From Protostelium mycophagum (lineage: Eukaryota > Evosea > Variosea > Protosteliida > Protosteliaceae), in contig MZNV01002513.1 of NCBI GenBank assembly GCA_002081555.1, forward strand, positions 1 through 22,401: a DNA stretch of 22,401 nt, given 5' to 3'. A program made the position numbers and the translations under genes. Shown piece after piece: positions 1 to 10,100 of the stretch. Every line of letters begins with the position of its first letter. The stretch's first letter is position 1. Under the pieces are notes generated by a model that did not search any database, was not told where the DNA came from, and worked only from the letters and a program-made list of their open reading frames with translations.

Positions 1-66
1 ACTTCCCCTCTCTGCTTATATGGACAAGTTGTAGGATGTATAAATGCAAATAAAATCCAGTCTTGA

Positions 67-363
67 TCAGACCCTCTTGAACAGTTCGACCCTTCTGAGA
101 ATATTTTGCCATATTGGTCGCTGTGATACCGTGATGACAAGAGGCAGACTCACATCGCAAGCTTTTCCAATGCTTTCTAACGTATCATCCAGAACCCTGA
201 GCGAGAATCTTTGTCTCGCTCACCTTTTCATCGACGGATCGCTCAGTTCGGCAAAGACCATTGTTTTGTTTGGAGAACATTCTACAGCTAAAATTTTCAA
301 GTCGTGTGACGAAAAGAGGACGTCCTCTGCGTAAAAGTCACGTGATAAGACGATCCATGAGGT
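67..363 (-). CDS. C-terminal exons of an unrecognised gene (partial model)
   Basis: Two minus-strand exons read open in a consistent phase: 224-363 (starting after a CTAAG acceptor with a CTGAC branch-like site upstream) and 67-196, ending in TGA at 67-69. They give about 89 residues of ordinary-looking soluble protein, with words such as VLFSSHDLKILAVECSP, SLPLVITVSQRP and WQNILRRVELFKRV. The intron between them would be only 27 nt (197-223), shorter than any other here, and is itself a hairpin. I cannot place the upstream exon or start codon: the gap to the end of the next gene (418) is only 54 bp, so an earlier exon would have to overlap that gene's 3' end, or these could be alternative 3' exons of it. 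Family not recognised. Confidence 0.4.
197..223 (-). other. 27-nt hairpin-shaped putative intron
   Basis: Bounded by GTGAG and CAG on the minus strand. Bases 198-206 pair perfectly with 214-222 (9-bp stem, 7-nt loop), so almost the whole intron is one hairpin. Removing it joins two open frames; keeping it gives a stop at once. Confidence 0.4.
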
Positions 364-416
364 CTTAGATGAAGATGATGAGTGTCAGATCATCAGCTTT
401 GGTCATTATGAGATTC

Positions 417-422
417 TTTATT
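417..422 (-). terminator. AATAAA polyadenylation signal overlapping the stop codon
   Basis: The minus-strand AATAAA contains the TAA stop (418-420) of the preceding gene. The same arrangement recurs at the other three complete genes in the window. Confidence 0.55.
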
Positions 423-2698
423 TCGAATAAAGGCTCTTCTTCCTTCTATACTGGTGATCCTGCCTCGCTTGGAAATACGCACCGTAAAGACCTGGAAGAA
501 GGCAGTACGGCGCCACTCCACACACCAGCCAACATGACATGATGAAATTAAACAAAACTCTTGAGGGAATGCCTCCAGTGGCCTCATCTCTCAATCTGCT
601 GGGGTCCACATATTTCTGTGCAGTCGCGTCAGTTCCAGCGACATCTCTTAATGAGAAGGACTCACCTGTGCGAGCGCAGTCTGTCGCTGGTATATAGAGA
701 CTGGAAGGGCGATGGCGAGGGAACCCAATGTGGTCAAGATGACTCCTTGAGCCATGTGCGTTGTGTTGCCTGGAGGCGGGTTAATGGCATACCTGCTTGA
801 ATAATAATGTCTGTAAATAGATTTGCCACATTCATTGTCCAAATTTAATTATTTTTATGTTGGCACAACTCGCGATTTCCAAATTGTAGAATGCTTAAGA
901 ATAAAAAATTGTACTGTATCTTATTGCTCCCCAGACACCTCCCGAAAGTATGGTCATCCCTAAAGAGGACAGGAACATCTGCTGAGAAGCCTTCTGGTAC
1001 CTGCCCAATTCAATCACGGATCCTAGAAAATAAGATGAAGAATTCACTCGTATTTTTCTAAATCAAAGACGAGCGGCAATTTTTCTGGGCGCTCCAGTTC
1101 TGTATCCATCACTTCGTGTCTGCTCAAACTGACCCCTTGGAGTTTGTGACAGTTCTCCACAAACTCCTTATTCTGGGATGTGCTCGCGTGCTTCAAGATC
1201 TATGCAACTGTCAAATATGTCAAAATGACACATGTCGAATATGACAAGTCACGGGAGTAAGGACTGCCATAATGACATGTAAAGAAGTTCGTACTCTGTT
1301 CAGGGCAGATGAGGCGTTCTCCCAGACAGCTGACTTCGAGATCTGAAGTAGTACGGGGATAAACATGTCTAAACGCTCCACAATCTCTTCTGTTGTAATT
1401 TCAGTGTCAACTTGTCATCATGATGTCACCATGATGTCACCGGCTGGCGCTTATATAATTTGGTAAATACAAAATATTCACAGGAGATTTCAGAAATAAT
1501 TCGATAATAAATATATCAAAATGTCAACTATTTGTGGCCAGGTTGTTGATGACAAGGGACATCTCTCCCCTCCATTCATCATTGTTGATCGCATTCATCA
1601 CGATCAACAGATTCTTCAGAACATTCTGCTCCACGAAGACTTTATCCTGCCACTCATCTGTCACATGTCATGTGACGTGTGATGACGTCATCACTCACAG
1701 TTTCTGCTCATTTGTTCCAATAACTTTCCGTAGAAAAATGCGGATTGCTGGCTCTCGTCCTCATGGAGTCTTGAAAAGACAACAGTTTTGAAATTTACAT
1801 CACTCCACTTTACAGCACTCGCAATGTGTCCTCTTAACGACTTGTGGTTGACTTTTCGTGTCAGCAGAATGAAAGATAGTCTCAATCCTCTTCATCTCCC
1901 GGTAATAACCGTTTATTTTTGCGGTTGTTAACGCTTGGAGAAACCACAATTACAACTATCTTCCAAAACAAATATTATGACTCACTCGCGAGCTGACAGA
2001 GAAGCCTGATGCACTCATCTTGAAATTCTACTCTGTCTAAATACTGTGCTGCCAAATCGATCACGTGACTCTCCAATATTGAAATATCGCTGACCATCGG
2101 ATGAAATGATGTATCTGGCGCACTGTCAAAAGATTCCAAAAATATCAATGATTTATTTAGTTAATGTTCTTCTGGTATGCACACAATGATTGCAATGTGA
2201 GATAACAAAATAAAATTACGTAAGCAGAGATACCGACCTTGATAAGCTCTCAATTGTTGTTCTGAAGCTTTTTTCAATGCAATCAGGATCTGTTTCTCAT
2301 CTTCCTCGCCTTTTTGTGATTTCTCCCATTCTTTTTTGATCTCTTTGTCAAAGAGGTCTGAAAGATGTTATCACTCCCTCATTTTATGATTTATTTCTCT
2401 TGATGAATCACCTTCTGATCTCTTGTTGAAATAATATGAGCTCCCACAGAGGACAGCGGCGGTTGTTAGATATAGTCCGAATCTTTTTCTACTTAGAAAC
2501 CTTTCTGTCAACTTTAGGATGATCATTTCGACACTGGTGATCACCTTTCAGTTGTGCACCGATGTCTAGATCTGATTCATTAGCGTAGCTCCTGCGACTT
2601 TGCCTTTCAACTTTAATGAGGAATGGCTTATTCTGCGTCCATCTTGCTGTTGGTATATTGATCTCGGTGATCACACGGGATTTCAACAAGTGCATCAT
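418..2698 (-). CDS. Putative mitochondrial membrane protein with helical-repeat middle
   Basis: Exons by reading frame: 2545-2698, 2412-2504, 2234-2357, 1986-2122, 1699-1887, 1529-1657, 1295-1410, 1048-1199, 915-1000, about 666-792, 418-615, giving about 500 residues. The N-terminus (MMHLLKSRVITE..., rich in Arg, Lys and Ser, poor in acids for about 40 residues) resembles a mitochondrial transit peptide. A hydrophobic helix (FGLYLTTAAVLCGSSYYF) follows, then an acidic/basic helical part, then a stretch with armadillo-like hydrophobic spacing (NVLKNLLIVMNAINNDEW, ALNRILKHASTSQNKEF). The C-terminal third has two or three membrane segments (GMTILSGGVWGAIRY, VILTTLGSLAIALPVSIY, FIMSCWLVCGVAPYCLL) and a basic tail. 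The 915/792 junction does not keep phase with any GT-AG pair I could find, so an exon is misplaced, the splice is non-canonical, or there is a frameshift. The donor at 1528 (GTTGAC) is weak. The family is unknown to me; the mitochondrial location is inference. Confidence 0.55.
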
Positions 2699-3122
2699 GT
2701 TGATTCGGAACGATTCAAATTTAATTTTTTAAGCGGCATCCTTGAGAACAGCATTGTAGATAGCTGAGAGGTTACCGCCGTTACAAACTGGCTTTACACT
2801 TGACATAACTCTTGATGAAAGACTCCCAGGTATATCTCCAGGCCAATCCACAACCTTGACCGCTTTTCATAGCGATCATTGTCATTGGCTTCAAAGACAC
2901 CCCCTAAGGACCTGAAGGCCCAGTGTACAGACCTTGCCTGTCTGATTATTGACAGGACCGCAGACACTTTTGGCCATGCCAGTTGTTGTCCTGTCAAAAG
3001 AAATTGATTCTTAACCATTTACAATTCACCTATTTATGGAGACTTGCACGGCTTCTTTAAGACGAGCACATGACAACTGCACGATCAACCACAATTTGAA
3101 AGAGATGGATTTTCTTGGTTTA
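2699..3122. other. Gap between two minus-strand genes
   Basis: This holds the 5' flank of the membrane-protein gene and the 3' flank of the left AAA gene. A 74-codon minus frame (2794-3018) and a 25-codon frame starting ATG and ending at 2729 are open, but no splice arrangement joins them convincingly and neither is recognisable. I see no repeat or RNA gene. Confidence 0.4.
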
Positions 3123-3124
3123 TT
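3119..3124 (-). terminator. AATAAA polyadenylation signal overlapping the stop codon
   Basis: It overlaps the TAA stop (3123-3125) of the left AAA gene by two bases, implying a very short 3' untranslated region. Confidence 0.55.
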
Positions 3125-6100
3125 AGTTGTACATGCTGCTTCCCACGTTTGCTGTCTGTCCTTGCTTCAACTCTTCCTCTTGTGCGGCTTCCTCCAAGTC
3201 CTCCGCGGTGATCCTCTGGTTGCTCTCTCTCAGAGCGGCCTTCGATGCGGCTCTGATCACGGCGGATTTGATCTGGCCTCCAGAAAACTCGTGTCGCTTG
3301 GCCAGATCCTCGAGGCGGAGGTTCTCTGCCACTGGACATTCTGACGGGAGGAGTTTACGCCAGAGGACTGTCCTCTCTTGTGATGCTGGGATCGTGAACT
3401 CCACGACAAATTTCAAGCGACTGCAAATGTTTAGAAGATGATTCATGATGTCTTAACATGATCGAGGCAACAGAAATTTTACCGGAAGAATGCGGGGTCG
3501 ATCTCGCTGATCAAGTTGCTGGAAAGAATGACAATTCCTCTGTAGTGCTCCAAGTGGTACAACAAAGATCCCGTATCCATGTTTGAATGTCTGATCATCA
3601 TCAGCATGCGCCAACTAAAAAAACTCACTTGTCAGTGGAGGAGGTGACAGCAGTGCGTTTGCCAAAAATAGCATCAGCTTCATCGAAGAACAACACTGCA
3701 TCGTTTGCAGCAGCCTCTTCAAATATGCTGTTGATGTTCTTGCCAGTGTCTCCGACATACTTGGAGACGAGCTCACCGGTGTTGACAAACTTGAGTGGCT
3801 TTCCTGTGGAGAAGGCGATGGCTTCTGCGGCGAGAGTCTTTCCTGTACCTGGAGGACCCCAGAAGAGTACAGAGTTGGCCTTGTCTTGTCCCATAATCTT
3901 GTCGAATCCCCACTGTCCGTATAAAATCTGTCTTGCCTTCTCATAATCTACAATGGCCTCCAGCTGTTCCACCTACTCCACTTAGTATCTACAAAAATGC
4001 GAAATATTCACTTTGCTCTTGTGAAGCACGAGCGACTCCAGTCCTTGTGTCGGAACGACTCTGTGTTCAAAGTTGATCATACGGAGTCTTCCTCGCAGTT
4101 GTAGACGCGCTCCTGCCTCAAAGTCTTCTTGTCTTACGGTCGCTTCCTTCTCTCCATCTCGGCTCACAGCAATAGAGAGAGCTGATTACGTCATCATTCG
4201 TTACATCTGATTTCGCAGAAAAGAAATGTACCTGACAAGATGGCGTTCTTGATGAAACCACCAGTAAGCTCAAAATGCATGGCTAAATTCGCCAAGTTAA
4301 CGTCCTCGTGCAACTTCATACCGTTGGGGATGTTTGTCTTCCAAATCGCTTCTCTACACATGATCAACAAGAGGTCTCATTATTTCCACAGTAAATGTTG
4401 ACAGAGGAAAATTACCTGAGGATGGGGTCAGGCTTGATGAACTCTATTGCGAGTGTTATACGCCTGTGCATCGCCTCATCAAGGTCATATGCTCTGTTTG
4501 TAGCCATCACAACAAGTCCGTCGTGTCTCTCAATCTCTGTCAACAGCATGTTCACCTCAGTTCCTCCAAAGTCACGTGACTCGAAGATGCTCTCGCACTC
4601 GTCAAAGAACAAGATGGCATCGTTGATCTTTGCCTATCATCTTGTCAGTATTCTCTTCTAAAAACAACAAAAGATAACACAAAACACACCTCACGGAAGA
4701 TAAACTTCAAGTTTTCTCCTGCTGACATTCTGCCAAGTGATGGAAAGTTGATCAACAGAAGCTTCTTGTTCATGTAATTGGCGATCGCGTTAGCCACCAT
4801 CGTCTTTCCTGTTCCTGATGCGCCAAAGAACAACATCACAACACCACTTCCGTATGTTAAAGTATCCTCGAATCCTGCCAAAATTGAGTACACAGTCATA
4901 GATTGACAAGATTCACTTACCCATGCGCTTACGAGCGCGCTTGAACGCATCAAAGTTCTCCACAGTGGACAGAATCATCTTCTTGATCTCTGGGCTAAGA
5001 ATGACTTGGTCCATCTTCACCTTTGGCAGATAGAGATGTGAACCTTCTACGAGCTCATTGAACTCGCTGTCTATTCCCTGCTATTATTTAGCATTATGAT
5101 ATGAAGAATTTTTTGTTGTATTCTCATTTTTATATTTGAAAGTGGAGAATCTCACCATAATAAAATCAGACATTCTACGATCAACAGAGAGATAAGCGTT
5201 CATCAAGTCATCATCCAATGCGGTACCTCCCACAATACGCACGATACCTATACCGTCAGTTCCTCTCCATCGCCACCACATCCACCTTCTTTGATCAGCC
5301 TGCCGTTCTTGTAAAAGTATTTTCTCCTATCAATCTGCTCTTCCAGACTTTTCGAGAAACTTCTGAGGAGCTGGCCGACGGAAAGTCCGTGGCTGTATCC
5401 TAAGGCTTCAAGCTGAGTTGAAAAATTGGCTGTACACAAGACTAGGAGAATCTCCCTCTCAAAGGTGTCAAATTCTGACGTGTATGTCAGAAAAGATGAC
5501 AGGTTCAAGATGAAAATCACCTCTCAGCTTGATCATTCTCTCCAGACGTGGAAGCCAAGGTCCGGCCTCTTTTGTCAAGATCATCCTTCTGGTGCACGCC
5601 TTTGTGATGTCTTTATGCTGGGCTTTCGCTTGACGATGTGCCATCTTGGATTGATAATCCTCTTGATAACCGTAATCTGCAGATTGTTGCTGCTTGATGT
5701 TTCTGTCCATCTCCGCCAACTGATGACGTCAGCCACAAATCGTCTAAAAATAGAAACCTTCATGATGGAGCCCATGCGCTTCGCTTCGGTCTGTAGGTAA
5801 TCTAAATCGTCCACGTACGGGATGAGGGGAATTTCTTCATCATCCTTTGTATTTGTTTTGACAGGAGCGATGATGTCACTTTGTTGTTTCTCCAACTCAA
5901 TCTGGGATTTAATAAAATCGGAAAGTTCCATAGCTGTCAAATATGTCAGAACTGACATATCACGACCACCATTACCATCTTCCTCCGGCTCTCCATCTTC
6001 TTGCGCTTTAGACAGAGATTCTTCATCCTCTTCTATGGCCTTCTGGATGTTCTCCTCCTCCGCAGCTTGATTGTCTTCGGGCTCTTCTGGACGCAGGAAA

Positions 6101-6958
6101 GCGTCGGTGCTCTGAGTTAATATTCCCATATCTGCAGAAACCACCTGACATTTTCAGTGTCAAATCTTGGCATAGAAAACTTCACCTCAGCAATGGTAGT
6201 TCCGTCTAATTTCAAGAGTTGTTCTTGGTTTAGAGGGATTCCTAGAAGAGCACAATGAACGTTCGCAGAGAAGTTCCAAGAGTTAGAGAAGGGCTTCTCG
6301 CTATCATTGTAATCGAACCAACTCTGTTTGAAATGGATCCTCTTTGGTTCTACAAATTTGAGCCTCTCTTCCCACGTCATGCCTGCAATTTCGCAGACTA
6401 ATTCTTGAGTGGAAGTATAACGTTGCATCAGCATGTACTCAAAGACGATTCTCTCTTTGTCGGTGAGCCCGCATTTATCTGCGATTATTAAGTGGTAATT
6501 CAGCAGATGGATGATTCACAAAACATACCAAAGATTCTGACCAGGCGCGGAAGTCTCTCTGGAGGTGTCACTGCAAGTTTTTCTTTTCTGCGGTACACTA
6601 ATTCTTGTATAGAGGCCTCCATTACGTTCTCCAATCCGGTTGCAGTTTCTAAATCGAGAAGATCATGTCTGGGTTTAGAATAGGTATTCAGGTGTGATCT
6701 GATGACGTATTTGTTGTTTCTGAAATAATCGAGAGCGGTGATGAACTGCGAGGATCACCCCAATTCATTCATTTTTTGTAGGAGACTCACCTGTGTATAT
6801 TCGGAGTCATTTGTAAAGGGCTTGGTAACATCCGTCTGCAGTTGTGCTTTGACTTCTGGAGGAACAGCCCCTTTGATGATTCGAACAAGCAGAGGCTGAT
6901 CCGATGGGTTGCTTGGCTCTTTGATGAGTCTCCTGGCTTCCTGTAATAAGGATTCCAT
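3123..6958 (-). CDS. Tandem AAA+ ATPase, left copy of divergent pair
   Basis: Sixteen exons close in phase to 1034 residues: 6791-6958, 6529-6745, 6186-6478, 5976-6144, 5758-5933, 5521-5719, 5286-5474, 5156-5247, 4921-5077, 4690-4874, 4416-4633, 4232-4353, 4012-4181, 3629-3972, 3483-3590, 3123-3420. Order: a helical N-terminal half of unknown fold; an acidic Glu-rich stretch (exons 4-5); a linker with DDLDYLQTEAKRM; AAA1 (Walker A GASGTGKT, Walker B ILFFDE); AAA2 (GPPGTGKT, VLFFDEADAIFGKR, later FSGGQIKSA). Both ATP sites look intact, so an ATP-driven remodelling or unfolding machine is likely. The DEADAIFGKR motif and the tandem layout resemble AAA proteins of bacterial and protist genomes whose role is mostly unknown, including those near contractile injection systems. 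No protease domain, signal peptide or transmembrane helix is seen. The 42-bp intron 4 is a multiple of three and open, so it could also be read as coding. The substrate is unknown. Confidence 0.85.
4350..5038. repeat. Left arm of perfect 689-bp inverted repeat
   Basis: The reverse complement matches 9159-9847 base for base as far as I could read it, through three introns and parts of four exons of the AAA1 region. The first mismatches are at 4349/9848 and 5039/9158. See the paired entry. Confidence 0.9.
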
Positions 6959-7166
6959 CTTTGCCAAAACGATTAATGAAAATGATCGGAGACAAAAACC
7001 AACCCACCAGTCATTCGGCGAAGTGCTTTCGCGTCGACATTCATCACCATTTGTTCTCAAAAAAATAAGATATGTCGACATCCCAAAACTGTCATATTTC
7101 AGGCGAAAGACATTCAGCGAAGGAAGAGCTCAGCTGGTTTCATCGGCATTGATCAAAAGATACACA
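6959..7166. promoter_or_regulatory. Shared 208-bp divergent promoter of the AAA pair
   Basis: The ATG of the left gene (6956-6958, minus) and of the right gene (7167-7169, plus) lie back to back with only 208 bp between them, so both transcripts must start inside this gap. It is moderately AT-rich; I see no clear TATA box or palindromic operator. An in-frame minus-strand ATG at 7081 could extend the left protein by 41 residues, but it has no match in the right paralog, so 6958 is preferred. Confidence 0.6.
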
Positions 7167-10100
7167 ATGGGAGGAGACGGATTCGATAAGATCCTTAGTG
7201 TTGCAGCTAAAGAGTCCCTCCAACCTGTCGCCCCAAAATCGGAAGGACCAACTGTCCAATTGGTCCAAGCACTATCTTCTGCAACCAGAAAGCAGTTAGA
7301 GATACCAGATGACCAGCCATTCGCAAGTAATGCTGAATACATCGAAGTGAGGAAGATTCATTTAAATCATCTTCTCACACAACAGTGTCTGGAATCTCTT
7401 GGGGAATTAAGAAACAGATGGGCTGATCAAAAAGAGGCAAATCAAGATCCAGCTACACATTCCATCAACCAGGACAGAACTAGTGAGACTGCTGTTGTTG
7501 AGGTGATCCACCGATCATTTTTATATGTCTAATCTCTCAGATCTGTTTGTTCCTCTTGAAAAAGCTGGAGAATAAAAGGAATGCACGTCTCGAAGTTACA
7601 GAAGACAAACCAAGATTCGTCCGTTACGTGGGTAAGTGTACATACCTCACACCTGTGAACATCTCATCTCATTCTAACAGAAAGATTGGGGTTAACATAC
7701 AAGGAGACAATCGCTTTAGAGGTCATCCTCACCGGTAACTCCAGGCGTAATCTAGCTTCTATAGCTGAGATAGCAGGTGACGTCACATCAAACACCGTCC
7801 TCTGTTGATTCTCAACAGAAATGGACTGGACCGAGCGTTGCGAATTCGTCGGAAACAAGACCCCTTTCATGGAGGAGAACATGTTTGAGTATGTTGACAG
7901 AGAGCACCTCTTTGACAACTCTTTCCAACTCCAGTATCACTTTCTGCTGGCCATGGTCGGAATGAAATTAAACGAGGAACAGCTCTTGCGTTTGGACGGC
8001 ACGCTCATGCACGAGGTAACTTCAATCCTGAAAGTAATGTAACATCACTTACATTTTCATCAGGTCATACTCGGCGAATCAACCGCAGATGAAAATCCAA
8101 GCACAGAGAAGGAGCCTGTTGAAACCGCCGAAGTAAATCCAGAAGACTCTCCCGACGAAGAGCAAGCCATAGAAGACGGTGAACCATTAGAGGACCCCTT
8201 CGATTTCTCCCGCCTGCAGAAGGATGACAGTTTGGCACCCAAAGCACCAGAGATGGAAGATCTTGGCGAAGATGGATCTGAAGATGCGATTCCAATCGCA
8301 CCCTACCACAGTGATTTAGATTATCTGCAGACAGAGGCCAAAAGAATCGCCACGATGTTCAGACTCTCAGACTTGGAGAGAAATTTGGAGAGGGAGGGCG
8401 TAAGTGATTCTTTTGTACATCAATGTTGACAAAGAATTCTCGTTCCGTCTACAACTAGGCTGATGAGATGACAGTTGCACTCGACTTATGGAGGCAATTC
8501 TGACATGATGCAACAAATGAGATTGAGATCACTCAAGGCGAAGACAAAGAACATGAAAAAGAAATGTGAAATCAGGCTACAAATGACAAAAGAAGCCGGA
8601 CAATGGCTTCCCCGAATGGAGCGTCTCATCCAATTGAGAGGTGATCATCTTTGTTTCTGGAATTTTTCAATCGAAATTGATTAAGACAAGGACTTGATGA
8701 GCATGAGAGGGAGATATTATTGTGTCTGTCCAGCCATTTCAGCACAGAGATGGAGAATTTGGGATATGGAAGAGCTCTTACCATTTCCAACATCCTGCGC
8801 ACTCTCCACAAGAAGATGTCTGATCAGATCAAGGCCAGGAAATACTTCTACAAGGTCATCATTCAATCAATTGTGCCATACGGAATACTGACTGGTTGTA
8901 GAACAGTAAATTGATCAAGGACGGAATAATATTGCTGATGGGAGGCGGTACCTTGGATACCAACCTCTTGCACGCTACTGCTCAATTAGACAGACGCATG
9001 TTCGAATTCATTATGGTCAGTTTTAAATCTCATTTGTTATTAATTTTTCAGCACAAAATCACCAAGAAATAAATTTCCCATCATAATACTCTTCATATCA
9101 TAATGCTAAATAATAACAGGGAATAGACAGTGAGTTCAGCGAACTTGTAGAAGGGTCGCATCTCTATCTGCCAAAGGTGAAGATGGACCAAGTCATTCTT
9201 AGCCCAGAGATCAAGAAGATGATTCTGTCCACTGTGGAGAACTTTGATGCGTTCAAGCGCGCTCGTAAGCGCATGGGTAAGTGAATCTTGTCAATCTATG
9301 ACTGTGTACTCAATTTTGGCAGGATTCGAGGATACTTTAACATACGGAAGTGGTGTTGTGATGTTGTTCTTTGGCGCATCAGGAACAGGAAAGACGATGG
9401 TGGCTAACGCGATCGCCAATTACATGAACAAGAAGCTTCTGTTGATCAACTTTCCATCACTTGGCAGAATGTCAGCAGGAGAAAACTTGAAGTTTATCTT
9501 CCGTGAGGTGTGTTTTGTGTTATCTTTTGTTGTTTTTAGAAGAGAATACTGACAAGATGATAGGCAAAGATCAACGATGCCATCTTGTTCTTTGACGAGT
9601 GCGAGAGCATCTTCGAGTCACGTGACTTTGGAGGAACTGAGGTGAACATGCTGTTGACAGAGATTGAGAGACACGACGGACTTGTTGTGATGGCTACAAA
9701 CAGAGCATATGACCTTGATGAGGCGATGCACAGGCGTATAACACTCGCAATAGAGTTCATCAAGCCTGACCCCATCCTCAGGTAATTTTCCTCTGTCAAC
9801 ATTTACTGTGGAAATAATGAGACCTCTTGTTGATCATGTGTAGAGAATCGATTTGGAAGGCCAACGTGCCCAAAGGACTTGTCCTGCACGAGGACGTTAA
9901 CTTGGCGAATTTAGCCATGCATTTTGAGCTTACTGGTGGTTTCATCAAGAACGCCATCTTGTCAGCACTCTCTATCGCTGTAACAAGAGATGGAGATAAA
10001 GATGCCACCGTAAGACAGGAAGACCTTGAGGCAGGAGCACGTCTACAACTGCGAGGAAGACTCCGTATGATCAACTTTGAACACAGAATCGTTCCGACGC

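Noticed and set aside
1420-1441. Two tandem copies of ATGATGTCACC
   Set aside because: Only two 11-bp units, inside an intron; no sign of a longer array or function.
2729-2806. Short frame with a CNGGN word, recalling papain-type proteases
   Set aside because: Only 25 codons, no catalytic residues and no neighbouring exons of that family.
6909-7532. Single 207-codon plus-strand frame starting at 6909
   Set aside because: It crosses the divergent promoter and first exon of the left gene; only the part from 7167 aligns with the paralog, so the longer N-terminus is not real.
7777-7786. TGACGTCA palindromes (also near 1685, 12207, 17965) as CREB-type operator sites
   Set aside because: They sit mainly in introns and not in promoters, so a transcription-factor role is not supported; they are discussed as intron words instead.
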